64,000 bases of DNA, taken from NCBI RefSeq assembly GCF_001659605.2, contig NC_035176.2:25042716-25106715 (forward strand), given 5' to 3'. Under the pieces are notes generated by a model that saw nothing but the letters and a program-made list of their open reading frames with translations, did no database searches and was not told the DNA's origin. The position numbers and the translations under genes were made by a program. Every line of letters starts with the position of its first letter. Within the stretch, counting starts at the first letter, position 1. The stretch is from Manihot esculenta (lineage: Eukaryota > Streptophyta > Magnoliopsida > Malpighiales > Euphorbiaceae). Shown in pieces: positions 11,959 to 24,197 of this stretch.

Positions 11959-14241
11959 TTAGCAGGCAACAGAGCATGTGGCAGGTTTTACTGGAGACAA
12001 GATATTATCAGCTGTAGATTGGAAACCAGCAGCATTTTCAAGGCGTTCCCATGTCAACCTCCGTTTCTCAGCTTTCGCACTTAACATCGAGTCTTCCTCC
12101 TTCAACTTACATTGGCAGGCAAGCACTAGCTCTTCATCCATCTCACTGAACATCTTCTTAATATTCTGTGTTAGGTTGAGAACTGCTTGATTCCAATGAT
12201 TCTGGGTGTTCCGCTCGAGCGCTGAGAAGACAAGAGGCACAATCACCTGCCTGTTTTGCACAATAAGATTTAGGATGCGCTCATTGTTCCATAGCAAGTG
12301 AGCCCGTTCAGCCACCTGGAGAGGTGAAATAAAGCTCGTTATTGTTCATTGCATAATAGTATTGCAATTTATTGCATATGCATAAACAACTTAATTTTTG
12401 TCTTCAAAGGTTTAAGATTCTAATTCGGAGATTCCATGTGCCGGTCTAACAATTGAGTTGAGTTCAGCTGGTTTAGCTCTTTATGTAAAGATTACGAGAA
12501 GCACCTCACGCCCAGAATTTTACTGGTGCATAACATATTTATAGAAGACCTAAAATCGGATGGGAAGTTCTAAAATCGGATGGGAAGTTCTAATACCATG
12601 TTAAATTTGAGTTAGGCCTAACTCATCCCAAAAGTTAGCTCAAGAGGGAGGAGTGCCTATAGGCACATTATCCCTTTCCACAACCGATGTGGGATTCAAT
12701 ACAATTCATACTCCATTGGTTAAATAAATTCATAAGCTTCTTCAATTGAAAAAACGTAAGCCACAAGGACCAAGTAGAATGCATAGCAAGTAGGACTCTA
12801 ACCCTCTGTATGGAATTAAGAATTTTGCAAGAATTCAATTGAACTGATTTTTTTTTTTTTTTGTCAATTTTCTAGTTTGAAATAAAAGAATTCAATTTTT
12901 TTAACTGATGGAGGATAATATAAGAATTCATTTGAATTCTTTTCTTCCAAAGTGAATTGCTTCAAACGAAATCTAAGATAAAATACCATGCATAGAAGTT
13001 TTAATTGAACAAAGACATGGCATGAAAATGGGGTCAATTGTACTATCACATAATGAGCATGAGACTGGTAAAGAAGTATTTACCTGGTAATGTGAGCTAT
13101 TAAGGCAGCATCCAATGCGTCGAAATAGTGGGACCATGATCTTTTGAAACTCATCCATGCTAGTCATTTCCAAAATCTCTTCTATCTCACTTATAAACAT
13201 CAATTCCTTCTGGCTGTTTGTCACTGGCCAATACTTCAGTAAACCCTTAATCACACTACTTGCCAACTTTGGATCCTTATCTATAAACTGTACAACACAA
13301 TATGTCAATTGTTGATGGTAGATGCCGACCGATTTTGGCTTGTGTAGAGGAATCAAAGCTCTCCATAGAAACATCTTATGTTCCTCTTTCAAAGGCAAGG
13401 CAAAGCCGCTAATAACACTTCCAAAAATCTCCAACAGCTCAGCAATTCCATTATGACGGTCAGTTTCAAAAACAAAATTATAGATGATGTTATTAACAGC
13501 TTTTCGGATAAAAGGTCGGTGTACCATGAAATTCCCATAAATCTTATGCAGAATAGTTTTCAAACAGTCTCTTTCTCTTGGGTCCTCGGAATCAAAGAGG
13601 TCAAGTAATCTCATAATAAAAGCATGATCTATATACTTCTTTGCTGCCTTTGCATCAACCGAATTTATAAACTTGAGTAGTAGATCATACACACATTGTA
13701 AATGTGACCAATCGGGATCAAACATCGGCTCTTCATCCTCTGTTTCACCACCTGTGTTATTGGAATGATACTTCGGGGGGAAAACCCGAAAGAGGTTTGT
13801 TGCACACATCTTACACATTGCAGCCATTGCAGGTTCATTAAACTTGGCAGATCCAGATGAAACAAAATCAACAAGCTCCAGCAGTATTTGACGTTTAATA
13901 TCTTGCTGGGAAGCAATTTTATCTGGATCACTGACATCAAAAGCTTTGCAGCAGAAGTTTAATTTACTGACAAACAGGTTTTGTTTCTGTAGATTTGAAA
14001 CATCTTTGAAGGATATATGAGGCTCCACAGCCTCCACCCCAGCCATGATGCTTGCAGGAAAGACTGCTGAAGACACCCGTTTGACAACATTTAATCGACT
14101 CGAAAAAGAACTTCCTCCACTTGTACATGAGACTCCATTGTCCCAATTGCTAGAATTGTTTCCAGAATCAATCCCAGTGGAATCCAATGAATCAGACTTT
14201 GAGGACTTCCTTGGGATTTTTCTTAGAATTTGTTTGAGCAT
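11959..14241 (-). CDS. Protein phosphatase 2A regulatory subunit B' (B56 family)
   Basis: Two coding exons on the minus strand: 13084-14241 (ATG at 14241, 386 codons) and 11959-12315 (118 codons plus stop), joined across an intron with GT..CAG borders in phase 0. The 504-residue product is of normal B56 length. The N-terminus MLKQILRKIPRKSSKS is typical of the plant gamma/zeta/eta/theta clade and is followed by a Ser-rich variable part. The conserved B56 HEAT-repeat body follows, including SHLQCVYDLLLKF, DSEDPRERD, KTILHKIYGNF, RPFIRKA, FGSVISGFALPLKEEH and ALIPLHKPK. The second exon holds HWNQAVLNLTQNIKKMFSEMD and WERLE. These subunits recruit the PP2A A-C core dimer to substrates in hormone, defence and metabolic signalling. 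The C-terminus ends CSVAC, not the SSL-type peroxisomal signal of B'theta, so the clade member is left open. No disruption seen. Confidence 0.93.
12420..12740. repeat. Dispersed repeat inside the PP2A B' intron
   Basis: The intron 12316-13083 contains a segment ending in CCACAACCGATGTGGGA, with TTAGCTCAAGAGGGAGGAG before it, phrases common in short dispersed plant repeats. A 20-bp unit (TAAAATCGGATGGGAAGTTC) is directly duplicated at about 12550-12589. Element class is uncertain; a SINE or an LTR-derived fragment is possible. Confidence 0.4.
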
Positions 14242-14274
14242 GGTGGCAATGCAGCAATTATCAGCAGAAAAATA

Positions 14275-15650
14275 CCTACATCTCAGTTATACAAATTGAA
14301 TTAGTGCAATTACTAAGTAAAGGGAAATGGCCAGTGATAGTCTTTCATGCAAAAACAGTAAAAAAGAAAAAGAAACATTATATAATTTGCTGGCTTCAAA
14401 ATTCACGATGTTCTTATCAGTAGAGCTTAGTTTCCAACACTATCAGCGAAAACTCCAGACTCAAGAACATGAATCATGCATACATTAACAATCAATGAAA
14501 CGAAGCAACCAGTTTCAATTGAATAAGATACAGTTGAAATCAGACAAAGTATACCAATCCAAGGTTAGAACTATAAGCACATCATAAAGGCAAGAGATCA
14601 AAAGAAACAATGAAATCCATTAATTGGAATTAACAGCTTGAGAACACAAACAAAGCAAAACACTAAGGAAATTGATGCAAGATTAAGAATCCCTTTGGCA
14701 ACTAGCATGGAAAATTAAAGCACAAAGGCCCGTTTCTTCAAAATTCACTATTTTTGGCATGCCATTTCCTTTGTCAAAAATTCCAGACAACATGTCTACT
14801 CTGCTCAAGTTGTTGGAAATTTTAAATCAAGCTTGATGCTCTTACAACCACCAGGGTGATAAAAGCAGCCTCATCATCCACCCAGCATTAGGTTATTATC
14901 TGTCTCTTAATACCCAAATTTAGTTCTGGCCAAATAAAATAAATCCAAAATTTATAGGATCTTTGCTCCAATGGCAGTAGACAGCAAACCCAGATCAAGG
15001 ATGCTAGCTTTCAACTTGATACCACAAACAGTCAAAGAGAAACTCAACAAACAATGGCTCCAAGCTAAAAAGGTTAAACAAGTTACTTCCATTGGCAATT
15101 ATTTAAATCAAGAAAAAGTTCTCTAGCAGGAACATTGGAGGATGAAGCCTTAGATCTGGAACAATTATGAGGTCAAGAAAGTGAATTAACAAAGATCTGC
15201 ACAAACTTACATGCATGAATCAAGTGGACAAAGCCCAGATCTTGATTATAAAAAACAGTAACTTCATCAAACTAGCGACAAGCTTCACAGGTGTAAATGG
15301 CACAATCACAAAGAACTTCCTTTGTCAGTCCAAAAAGCAACTCCAAAATTAACCACAAAATAGAAACTTTCAAGCAGTTGGACTACACAAGTCAAGAAAT
15401 AACATTCACACACAGACAACAACAGAAGAGAGAAGGAGACGGAGAGAGAATGAGAGAGAAAGAACCTGTGCTTGTCTTAAGAGAGAAGAGAGAGGAGGGA
15501 TCTTTTTAGCAAAAAGATGAAAATGGTTGATATATTTGAGTGTGAAAGTAGAATACTTTCTAGTAAATGGAGATGATATTTTTGATTTTGGGCTTTTGGG
15601 TATTGATGGATCTCCATTAAAGATCAAAAACAAGATGGAGGCACCTCGAT
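14275..15650 (-). other. Probable 5' UTR intron and leader of the PP2A B' gene
   Basis: On the minus strand an acceptor-like GATGTAG lies just upstream of the start codon (leader resumes at about 14275). A donor-like CACAG/GTTCTT lies at about 15465, next to a CT-rich leader (15410-15500). This suggests a roughly 1.2-kb intron in the 5' UTR, as is common for such genes. No coding frame lies between. Confidence 0.45.
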
Positions 15651-15724
15651 TGAAGAGAATACGAGGTGTGGCATTGCAGGTACCAGTCGCCAGTCACCAC
15701 CAACAAGCACTACCAAATGTCTAG

Positions 15725-18700
15725 TAAAATTGAATACTCTCCTTTTATTTTTTTTAATTCTAATACACAGTTTGATTAATGGTTTTTTTAATAAACTTTG
15801 GGTCCCTGTGTTGGACTCAGCCTCAATAATATTGAGGAATAATAATCATTATCTGGGCTACCATGTTTGGTTAAGCTGATTTAGATCTGTTTTTCCTTTT
15901 TTTTCTTTCTTTTTCGGATTTTCTTTGTCCTGCTTAAATTTGGAAACTTTAATTTATAACAGGTAAATTTTGTCTGGAATTTATCCGCAGATCAATAAAA
16001 ATCTTTTCAAATTTGAAAATTTTCATGTTCTTAAATCTTTTTGCTTGAATTTTGGTTTTCACATAATACAGTAGCACTGAGCTTGGATTTTTTTTTTTTA
16101 ATGTATTTCTCTGTTTGTCTTTTTATGGGGTATTTTGGAATATAAAAAATTAAAAATTTAAATATAATTAAATAAAGGCAGACTGCTTTTTAAAATTAAT
16201 ATAATTAAAAATAAAAGCACTTAGTTGATTAATCAATTTATTTTAAAATCTAATATTAAAGGGTATATATCTTTTTTATTTTTTAACAAATATAAAAATT
16301 ATATTGTTTATTACTAGAAATTTAAGATATTAAATATTTAAATTTTTATTTTAATTAATTAAAAAATATAAAATAAATAATACTGTTGTGAGGGAATTGG
16401 GAGGTGAAAGATTGAATTATTTAAACAGCCTTTGATTAGCAGATTCATCACACCTTCTCTTCCAAAAAGAGATGCCCTTCATGGGCTGGGCTGCCTTTTC
16501 CACCTGCCACCACACAAGTGAGGATGAAGATGCCTAATTATCAAAAAATATAATTATTTAATTTCTATAATTTTAAAATAATAATTATTTAATTTTTATA
16601 ATTAATGGAAGAAATTAAAAATAATTAATTAATTTAAAAAATAATTATTTTTATTTTTTTAAAAACAAAAAATTAAATAATTAAATTTATTTAATTATAA
16701 AACTAAATAGCAATTTTTCCTCAAAGAAAAAGAGGGTTATTGGTCACAAATTTTGGTTAAATCTTTGATGTTAGAGCAAAGGAAGTGAGAAATGTGAAAG
16801 CAAATGATTAAAATGAGAAGAAGGAATGATTGTTGGAAAAACTTTTGGAGATTTTGGCAGACAAAAAGTCCTAAAGCACAATAAATTTATTCATCCCACT
16901 TTTATTTTACCTTCATCATTACTCTCCACCCAACATTACCCATAATTATACATTTTCCCATGCTTTTGTCCTCTTGCCACCCTCCACACCTCTTTACTTT
17001 TTTTTTCTTATTTTTTTTTTAAAATTACCATAATTAGAGGTGGCCAATTCGACTTGGTAATTTTCACTTTTAATCCCCCAATTTTTCTTTCAATTTTTTT
17101 TAAACCTCTTTAAATTTTATTAGAGGTATCATTAGATATGAGCAGTATTCGATTTAAATCAAAAAAACTGATAAATTGAATTAATTTAAAAATTTAGTTC
17201 AATTTTTTATTTATTTCGATTCAGTTTGATTTTTAATTTCAAAAATTTTAGTTATTTCAATTCGATTCGATTTTGATCAGAAAAAAATTAAAAAAATCTA
17301 ATCGAATCGATTAATGATAATAATATATTATTTTCAATTATATAGAGAGATTAGATCATATTAAGATTAAAATAATTCAATTAAAAATTAAAATACTAAA
17401 AATAAAATATAAAAAATAAAAAATTTATTAAAAATTCAAATCGATTAGACTGAACCAAATCGAATTAAATTAAATCGATTCGATTCGATTTCTAATCAAA
17501 ATCAATTTGATTTAATTTTTATAAATACTAAAATTTCAATTTTTAATTTATTTAATTCGATTTAATTTTAAACCGAAACAATTTTGCTATCAAAAAACTT
17601 TATTTTACTTCATGTTTTACTTTTAAAAAAATTTCTCTGCCTCTCCTTCTGGATCGAATGAGTTATCGCTTATTTGAAGTATAATATTTTCTATAATAAT
17701 ATTTTTTTTTTCTTGTGTTTAGTAATTTTATAATATATTTTTTTATATATTAAAATTTTAAATAAATAAAAAATATTTAAAAAATATTTTTTCTCTTTCC
17801 TCTATTATCTTTCTTTTAATGTATTCTTTTTTCTCTTTTCCATAAAAAAAAATATTAACTAGTTTAACCGCCAGAGTTTTTCAAAATTTAAAATTTAAAT
17901 TCAAGTATTATTTATTAAATATATTATTCTATTATTTTTAATATAATTTTAAAAGAATTACAATTATTATATTTCAACGAGATTAAATCCCTAATACTTA
18001 CTTCTAATAAATCAAAACATGATTTAGTTGGCTTTTTATTTACTATTTTATTTTATTACTTATTTATTTTTATTTCTAAATATTAATATTATATAATATT
18101 TTAATTAGATAAAAAATTTAAATTATTTTTAATAATAGTAGCTTACAAAAAATTTAAATTATTTTTAATAATAGTAGCTTACAATAATCATAATATTAAA
18201 ATAATAATAATTTTCAACAAAAATACAATTAAAATTAAAATTTATAATATTTAAAATTTATGAATTATTCATAATCATATGAATAATTTAATTTATTAAA
18301 AAGAGATAATATTAAATATAAAAATAATTAAAAGGAATACATTTGTCTGTTTGTATTTTTTTATTTTCAATTTTTATTATATTTTATTTAATATTTTATG
18401 AAATTAAAATTTAAATTTTTAAATTGAAAAATATAATTTTTAAATAGAAAAATATAATTTTTAGTGAAAAGGTATAATGTTAATTTCATATAAGTTATGT
18501 CATATAAATATATAAAATTTTATTAAAACCTTATAATATATAAAACATATTATTAAAACTCTATAATAATAATTTTAATATATATATATATATAATTGAC
18601 TTTTTTAGTATGATTTTATTTTAATTTTTAATAAAAAATTAAAATTAAAATTGTATAGTAATGTTACAGAAGAATCGCCCAAATTAGAGATTAAAACAGA

Positions 18701-18985
18701 GTAATGTGATTAGGGATGGATCTACGTTGATGCTAAGAAGCCATAGATTCCTTGAAAATTTTTAAATTATATAGGGAGTATTTATATAATTTTACATATA
18801 GCATAAAAAATTATTATTAAATCTCTATATATTTTAAAAATTTATTAGTTAGTTTTTATTTCAAAATTATTTTATTAAAATATTTTATAGTTTATAAAAT
18901 TATATTCTTTAATCTTTTTATCCAATAAATAGTTTATTTAATTTTATTCGTTTATTTTACTTTATCCCTCTCATTCTTCATTTTT
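15725..18985. other. AT-rich intergenic spacer
   Basis: No gene is supported. A less AT-biased patch at about 16430-16540 is unassigned. Sequence near 17150-17580 is rich in repeated TCGATTCGATT-like phrases. A TGTTACAGAAGAATCGCCCA motif at 18662 resembles the LTR start at 21449 over about 20 bp, but LTR sequence does not continue after it. Confidence 0.55.
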
Positions 18986-18989
18986 CCGC

Positions 18990-20150
18990 TAGACCATCTG
19001 AGTGTTAGTCTTACTAAAAGGTCACAAGGCCATCCAAGCATTGGTCTCGCATAACAAGACATTTCATGGCAGGTCACAAGGCAACTTAGCTAGGCATAAT
19101 TTGGGCGTTGGCCCGTGGAAACAAAAACAAACTCATAAAATGCCACAAAACCATTCGGACATTAAAACTCACTAAAACATTCAAGGCGGAAACCTGCCAG
19201 AAGATTGAGTGTTGGACTCACTAAATAAAAGATTCAAGGCGAGAACCCACCAGAAGATCGGACGTTAGACCCACTAAACAAAAGATTCAATATGGAAACC
19301 TGCCAGAAGACTGGACGTTGGACCCATTAAATAAAAGTTTCAAGGTGTGAACTCATTAGAAGATCGAGCGTTGGACCCACTAAATAAAAGTTTCAAAATA
19401 GAAACTTGTTAGAAGACGGGCGTTGGACCCATATAAACAAAAGCTTTTAGGCCATAAGTCGAAAATACGTTAGTCCAGAAGATCGGGCATCATACCCATA
19501 TAAACAAAAGCTTCTAAGCCATAAATTGAAAATCTATCGGGCTAGAAGACCGAGCATCAAACCCATATAAATAAAAGCTTCTAGGCCATAAGTCGGGAAT
19601 CCGCCAAGCTAGAAGACCGAGCATTAGGCCTATATAAATAAAAGTTTCTAAGCCATAAATCAGAAATTCGTCAGACCAGAAGACTGGGCGTCGGAAACAT
19701 ATAAATAAAAGCTTCTAGGCCATAAGTCGGAAATCTATCAGACCAGAAGAATAGGCGTCAGACCCATATAAACAAAAGTTTCTAGGCTATAAGTTGGGAA
19801 TCCGCCAAGGGAAAAGACCGGGCATTGAACCTACTAAAACAAGGCGATAAATCGAGAATCCATTAGGCCAGAAGATCAAGTGTCAGTCTCACTAAACAAG
19901 GCCATAAATCAAGAATCCATTAGGCTAGAAGACTAAGTGTTAGTCCCACTAAAATAAGGCCATAAATCGAAAATCCGTCAGGCTAGAAGTTTGAGTGTTA
20001 GTCCCACTAAAACAAGGCCATAAGTTGAGAATTCGCTAGGGCAGAAGACCGAATGTTAGTCCTACTAAACAAGACTATAAGTTGGAAATCTATCAGTCTA
20101 GAAGATCGAGTGTTAGTCCCAACAAACAAAAGTCTCAAGGTCACAAGACG
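18990..20150. repeat. Degenerate tandem array, units of about 53 to 68 bp
   Basis: Units contain a CCAGAAGAnCGGGCGTnGGACCC core followed by ATATAAAnAAAAGCTTCTAG and GGCCATAAGTCGG. The early units (about 19180-19430) are near 53 bp, the later ones (19430-19800) near 67 bp, then they become more diverged. There is no open reading frame. It lies upstream of a gypsy-type LTR (21449) and probably belongs to the same element. Confidence 0.7.
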
Positions 20151-20430
20151 GATATATGCCAGACTGACCAACTGGGTGATAGTCCAGCATTATAAAAAGT
20201 TTATAAGGGATTTGATACCAGGCCACAAGGCAGGTATAAATTAGACCGGCTGACCGGGTGACAGTCCCACTCCAGGCAGTCCAAACTGGGTGATAGTCCC
20301 GCTTCATAAAAAGTTTCTAAAGTATTTAATAACAGGCCACAAGGCGAGTATACACCAGGCCAACTGACCAGGTGATAGTCCTGCTTCAGAAGAAGTCTCC
20401 AAAGCATTTAACATTGCTCTTACAATCACT
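20130..20430. repeat. Second tandem block, about 120-bp units
   Basis: Two long units share AGGCCACAAGGC, a GACCnGGTGATAGTCC phrase and a CTTCATAAAAAGTTTCTAAA-like end. It continues directly from the preceding array and precedes the 28-bp array. Confidence 0.6.
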
Positions 20431-20509
20431 CTAAAGAATCCAAACTTTTTGCGAAGGAAGAAGGCCCATTGTAGGCGGGCGAGACTTTTTCATGATTGAC
20501 GAAGATGGA

Positions 20510-21000
20510 CTGATAAGAGAACAAGTGGAGCTCGCAAGGGCTAGAAAATGCCTGAAAACTCAACAGAGCAAGGAAATCCTTGGAAGCTCGCCAGTGCTGA
20601 AAAATACACCGAAGCTTGCCAGAGCGAGAAAATACTCAAAAGATAGTCAGAGTTAGAGAATACTCGAAAGCTCGTTAGGACTACAAAATAATTGAAAGCT
20701 CGTCAGGGCGAGAAAATGCTCAGAAGCTAGTTAGTACTAGAAAATGTCCGAAAGCTCGACAGGGCGAGAAAATGCTCGAAAGATAGTTAGAGCTAGAAAA
20801 TATCCGGAAGCTCGTTAGGGCTACAAAATGACTAGAAGCTCATTAGGGCTGGTCAGTGCGAAAAAATGCTTGGAACCTAATTAGTACTAGAAAATACCTG
20901 GAAGCTCAACAGGGCGAGAAAATGATTGGAAGATAGACAGGGCTAGAGACTGCCCGAAAGCTCGATTGAGATAAGAGAAAGCCTAAAAACTCGCAATGGT
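20510..21000. repeat. Third tandem array, about 28-bp units
   Basis: Around 16 units follow the pattern GAAAGCTCGTCAGGGCGAGA plus AAATGCTC, alternating with a GAAGCTAGTTAGTACTAGA variant. The regular 28-29 bp spacing and alternating subtypes suggest a higher-order repeat of about 56 bp. No coding potential was seen. Confidence 0.7.
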
Positions 21001-21448
21001 GTTACTATATCACTCGAATTAGTTTTGGCCAAGCATCGGACAAGATCTTGGACCAGGCTGATTGGAAGTGCGAGTCAAAAGGAAGCAAGGATAGCACATG
21101 CTCAGAAGCTAACTTAGTTCGACGGGCTGAACTAAAGACCGCACTCGTGATAGTCAATGTGATTTACACTCTAGGACCATGACACATTTCTTGACCAGGT
21201 TAACAAGAGGGTATCCACCAGGCCAACGACCATGGATTAGCCCTGATTAACAAAATTTTCAAATCGTTATCATAACTAAGTATTATGTTCAGATTATTGT
21301 AGCCACAAGGCATTGATCATTTATGGGAAGGAGCAAGCAAAGCGATGTGAGTATGGAATGGTAACCTAAAATAAGCCACATGCCCCAAATTATAAAGACA
21401 ATTATCTCATTTGAATCTGAAGATCAAAGAACAGCGGGGGACCTCTGA
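21001..21448. mobile_element. Non-coding end of a gypsy (Tat-like) internal region
   Basis: Sequence between the tandem arrays and the LTR has no open frame. It ends with a purine-rich tract (AACAGCGGGGGACC at about 21431-21443) directly before the LTR, as expected for the polypurine tract that primes plus-strand synthesis. Confidence 0.5.
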
Positions 21449-22030
21449 TGTTACACAAGAATCACCCAAAGTAGGCTATGAGTTGTCACCATAAGATAGG
21501 GCCACGTGGTAAGAGTCTGATAATCGATGTGCGATCCCACCCAAAAAATGGAAGACCCAGACGACCGAAATGTCCGACTTTTCATCAAGACTCGCCCATT
21601 CCAGAACAGGCCGAGTCTTCATATTAAGTTACCAATAGAGGTAATCTACCAGATCCCCGTTACTCTTGTAATCACGGAATCCCCAACCGATTAAATGGTA
21701 AGAGCCCTCGTCAATTAGTCGGCCACATCATTGCCGGATTATCAGGAAATGCTAATTAATCCCCTTTTACAGTATAAAAACAAATGATTACATGGACAAA
21801 GGTACGCTATTCTCTCACAAAACTATTGAATTTTAAAAATTATATTCGCCATTCTTTTCAACTTACTGACTTTAGTATTTCAACTTACTGATTTGAGTAT
21901 CGGAGTGACTGCCGTAGACGCCAACCACTTCATGTTCTTTGTCTTGCAAGTAGACCAATCACAACACAATTCCGTTAGACCAATCATAACACAACTCCAT
22001 TTCAACTATATTATCAATTTAGTTTCAACA
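21449..22030 (+). mobile_element. 3' LTR of a Tat/Ogre-type gypsy element
   Basis: It begins TGTTACACAAGAATCACCC after a polypurine tract. It carries a TATA-like CAGTATAAAAACAAATG (near 21772) and then the GAGTATCGGAGTGACTGCCG phrase (about 21895) typical of such LTRs. The right end is uncertain (between about 21966 and 22030). A related LTR in opposite orientation lies at 48591-49078. No coding domains or 5' LTR are present in the window, so this is a truncated copy. Confidence 0.6.
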
Positions 22031-23797
22031 ATATCACATAGCTAAATAATTTTGATTTAATACTATTTAATTCTTATAATATTAATTTTTTTTATTTCTG
22101 ATGTAATTTTTTAATTTATTTTGAAATTTCAAGAACCATATACATCCTTAAAACTATATAAATTTGCACAATTTATATATCGAAATTTTAAGATTGATTT
22201 AATGGACAATATAAACAATGGAGCCATGTCCCTCTACGAAAAATTAGAGGAATCTATTTATATATGTTCGTGAGTTATTTTGAGTTCATGACGAACTAAA
22301 TTGAGAAAAAATCTCTCCAAAATTATTGCATTATTTCTCTTCCATATGCGAATTTGGCGATTTACCTACGTATGTCGGTTGTCAAACTGGAATCCTTTCG
22401 GCTGCCACGCAAGTGCTCTTTTTTGTCGGTTGCAGCCATTACCTCTTAATCGCAATTGCTCCAATCAAGTAGAGGGAATTACTGTCATGTTTATTAATTT
22501 TTTAAAATATACTGGTTTGTTTCTGCTTCAAAGTTGTCCAATTAAAATGTTTAAAATTAAACTCTTTAATCACTCCAGTAAACATTCTAGATAGTAAATT
22601 TTTGAATAAATTTAAAAGATTTTAAATTTTATTTTTTAATTTTTATTTAAAAAAAATTATTATATTAAAAAAAAAATTTTATTTTTAGTCAAAGTGATTA
22701 AATATTATAAATATTTAAAATTATATGAATTAAAAAATATATATATAATTAAAATTTTAGAAATTAAAATTTTAAAATAATTTAATATTTTTAATAAAAA
22801 ATTAAAGAGATAGATTTTAAAAAATACAAAAATATTTTAATTGATTAATTTTAAAAATTAAATGAATTAATGAATTTGTTAATAATTCAGGAATATAATA
22901 ATTACCTCTGTGAGAATCATATTATTGATTATAAATTTTTTATTATTCCATCAGTTGATATTTTTTTATATTATAGTAATACATAAATTAATGATTACAA
23001 CTCTATTTAATTTTATTTTATTTTTAAAATATTATTTTATTTAATTTTTTAAATGAATATTTAAAATATTTTTTAATATTTAATAAAAATTTAATGTGGT
23101 TAAAATGAGTATAAATAGAAAGTTAATAAAATAATTTTTTTAATATGTCTGGAAAAATCAAGTAAACAAGTGTATTTTTTATTATGAGTTTTTATTGCTT
23201 TATTTTGTATTTGGTGAAATTATAAATTTGAAATTTTAAAGAGCTATGAAAGTGTAAAATCGCTGAAATGGTTATTCCTGGTATTTTGCTCCATGTTTGC
23301 TTTTATTTTTATTTTTTAAATTCTTTATAACTATTGCTTAATTATTGATCATAATAATCAGAACTCTACTTAAGAAGGAAGAATTACATTTCAAACTTTA
23401 TTATACCCATTTATTTTAATTTGATTTAATTTAATTAATTTTTATTTTAATTTAATTATAAAATATTTAATAAATTATATATAACTATTATCAGTTGTAT
23501 GTAAAAAGAATTATCAATTTATTATATTAATAAAATAAATATAAAATTATTAATTTATTATATGACATATATAATAATTAAAAATATAATTATTTTTTTA
23601 TAATATGTATAATTTTTATCATATATTATGAAAATTGCAACTAGTTTAATTATTATTTTTAATATTTTTTATTTATATATTATGTATTTTACTTTTAAAT
23701 AATTTATTGATATAAAAATTTTAATTTTAAAAATATAATTAATAAATTAAAAAATAATATGATTAAAATAAAAATTAAAACCATCGGTATCCGATTA
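22031..23797. other. AT-rich intergenic spacer
   Basis: No gene is supported. Around 22130-22260 an AGCCATGTCCCTC phrase occurs, also seen in dispersed plant repeats. An open stretch at 22301-22594 has no recognisable protein features. Confidence 0.6.
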
Positions 23798-23802
23798 GAA
23801 AC

Positions 23803-24192
23803 TGATGACCGCGGAATCCCACGAAGCTGAGCCCCCAATGACAGAGCCGACTCAGGACCCGCGGAGTTCCACGAGTGAGAAGATCCAGCCCATTCATCCT
23901 TGAGGTCGGGCTTTGCTCAAGACCCAGCCTTCTCTTCCCGAACCTGGCCCGGAGGATTAGCAAAATTAGGATCATTGGCCCAGTCCCGAACTGCTCGGTT
24001 CACACGCGTGCTAAAAGGGAGAATTAAATAGCCGTTTAGCATGGCGCAGAGGTCTGATTCTTCCAATGACGAGAAGGTTGTTATACGTTACTGAACAGAC
24101 CAAGAAAAAGAATAAAAGGAGAGGATTACTTCCTCTCGGACCAAGCTTACAAACCCCTTGTAAAACTCTATTTTCTAGATTTCAAATCATCA
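23803..24192 (+). mobile_element. Solo LTR, 390 bp, TSD GAAAC
   Basis: Starts TGATGACC and ends ATCATCA, giving inverted termini TGATGA/TCATCA. It is flanked by perfect 5-bp duplications GAAAC at 23798-23802 and 24193-24197. It is homologous along its length to the two LTRs of the TRIM-like element at 36168-37137, but lacks a block of about 45 bp that contains GTACATACGGATC. The lone LTR with intact duplications fits unequal LTR-LTR recombination. Confidence 0.88.
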
Positions 24193-24197
24193 GAAAC

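Noticed and set aside
15297..15724. Plus-strand open frames in the PP2A B' leader region
   Set aside because: Composition follows the CT/GA-rich 5' UTR and there are no protein-like features.
18662..18690. Possible 5' LTR start (TGTTACAGAAGAATCGCCCA) matching 21449
   Set aside because: Similarity stops after about 20 bp and the following sequence is ordinary AT-rich spacer, so a 5' LTR is not supported.
20053..20407. Short open frames within the tandem arrays
   Set aside because: Their translations follow the repeat period in no consistent frame; they are chance openings in satellite-like DNA.
19000..21000. CRISPR-like regular repeats
   Set aside because: Units are degenerate, contiguous and without unique spacers, in a plant nuclear context; ordinary tandem repeats explain them.
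22301..22594. 97-codon plus-strand frame
   Set aside because: No recognisable domain, low-complexity end, and no splice or homology clue.
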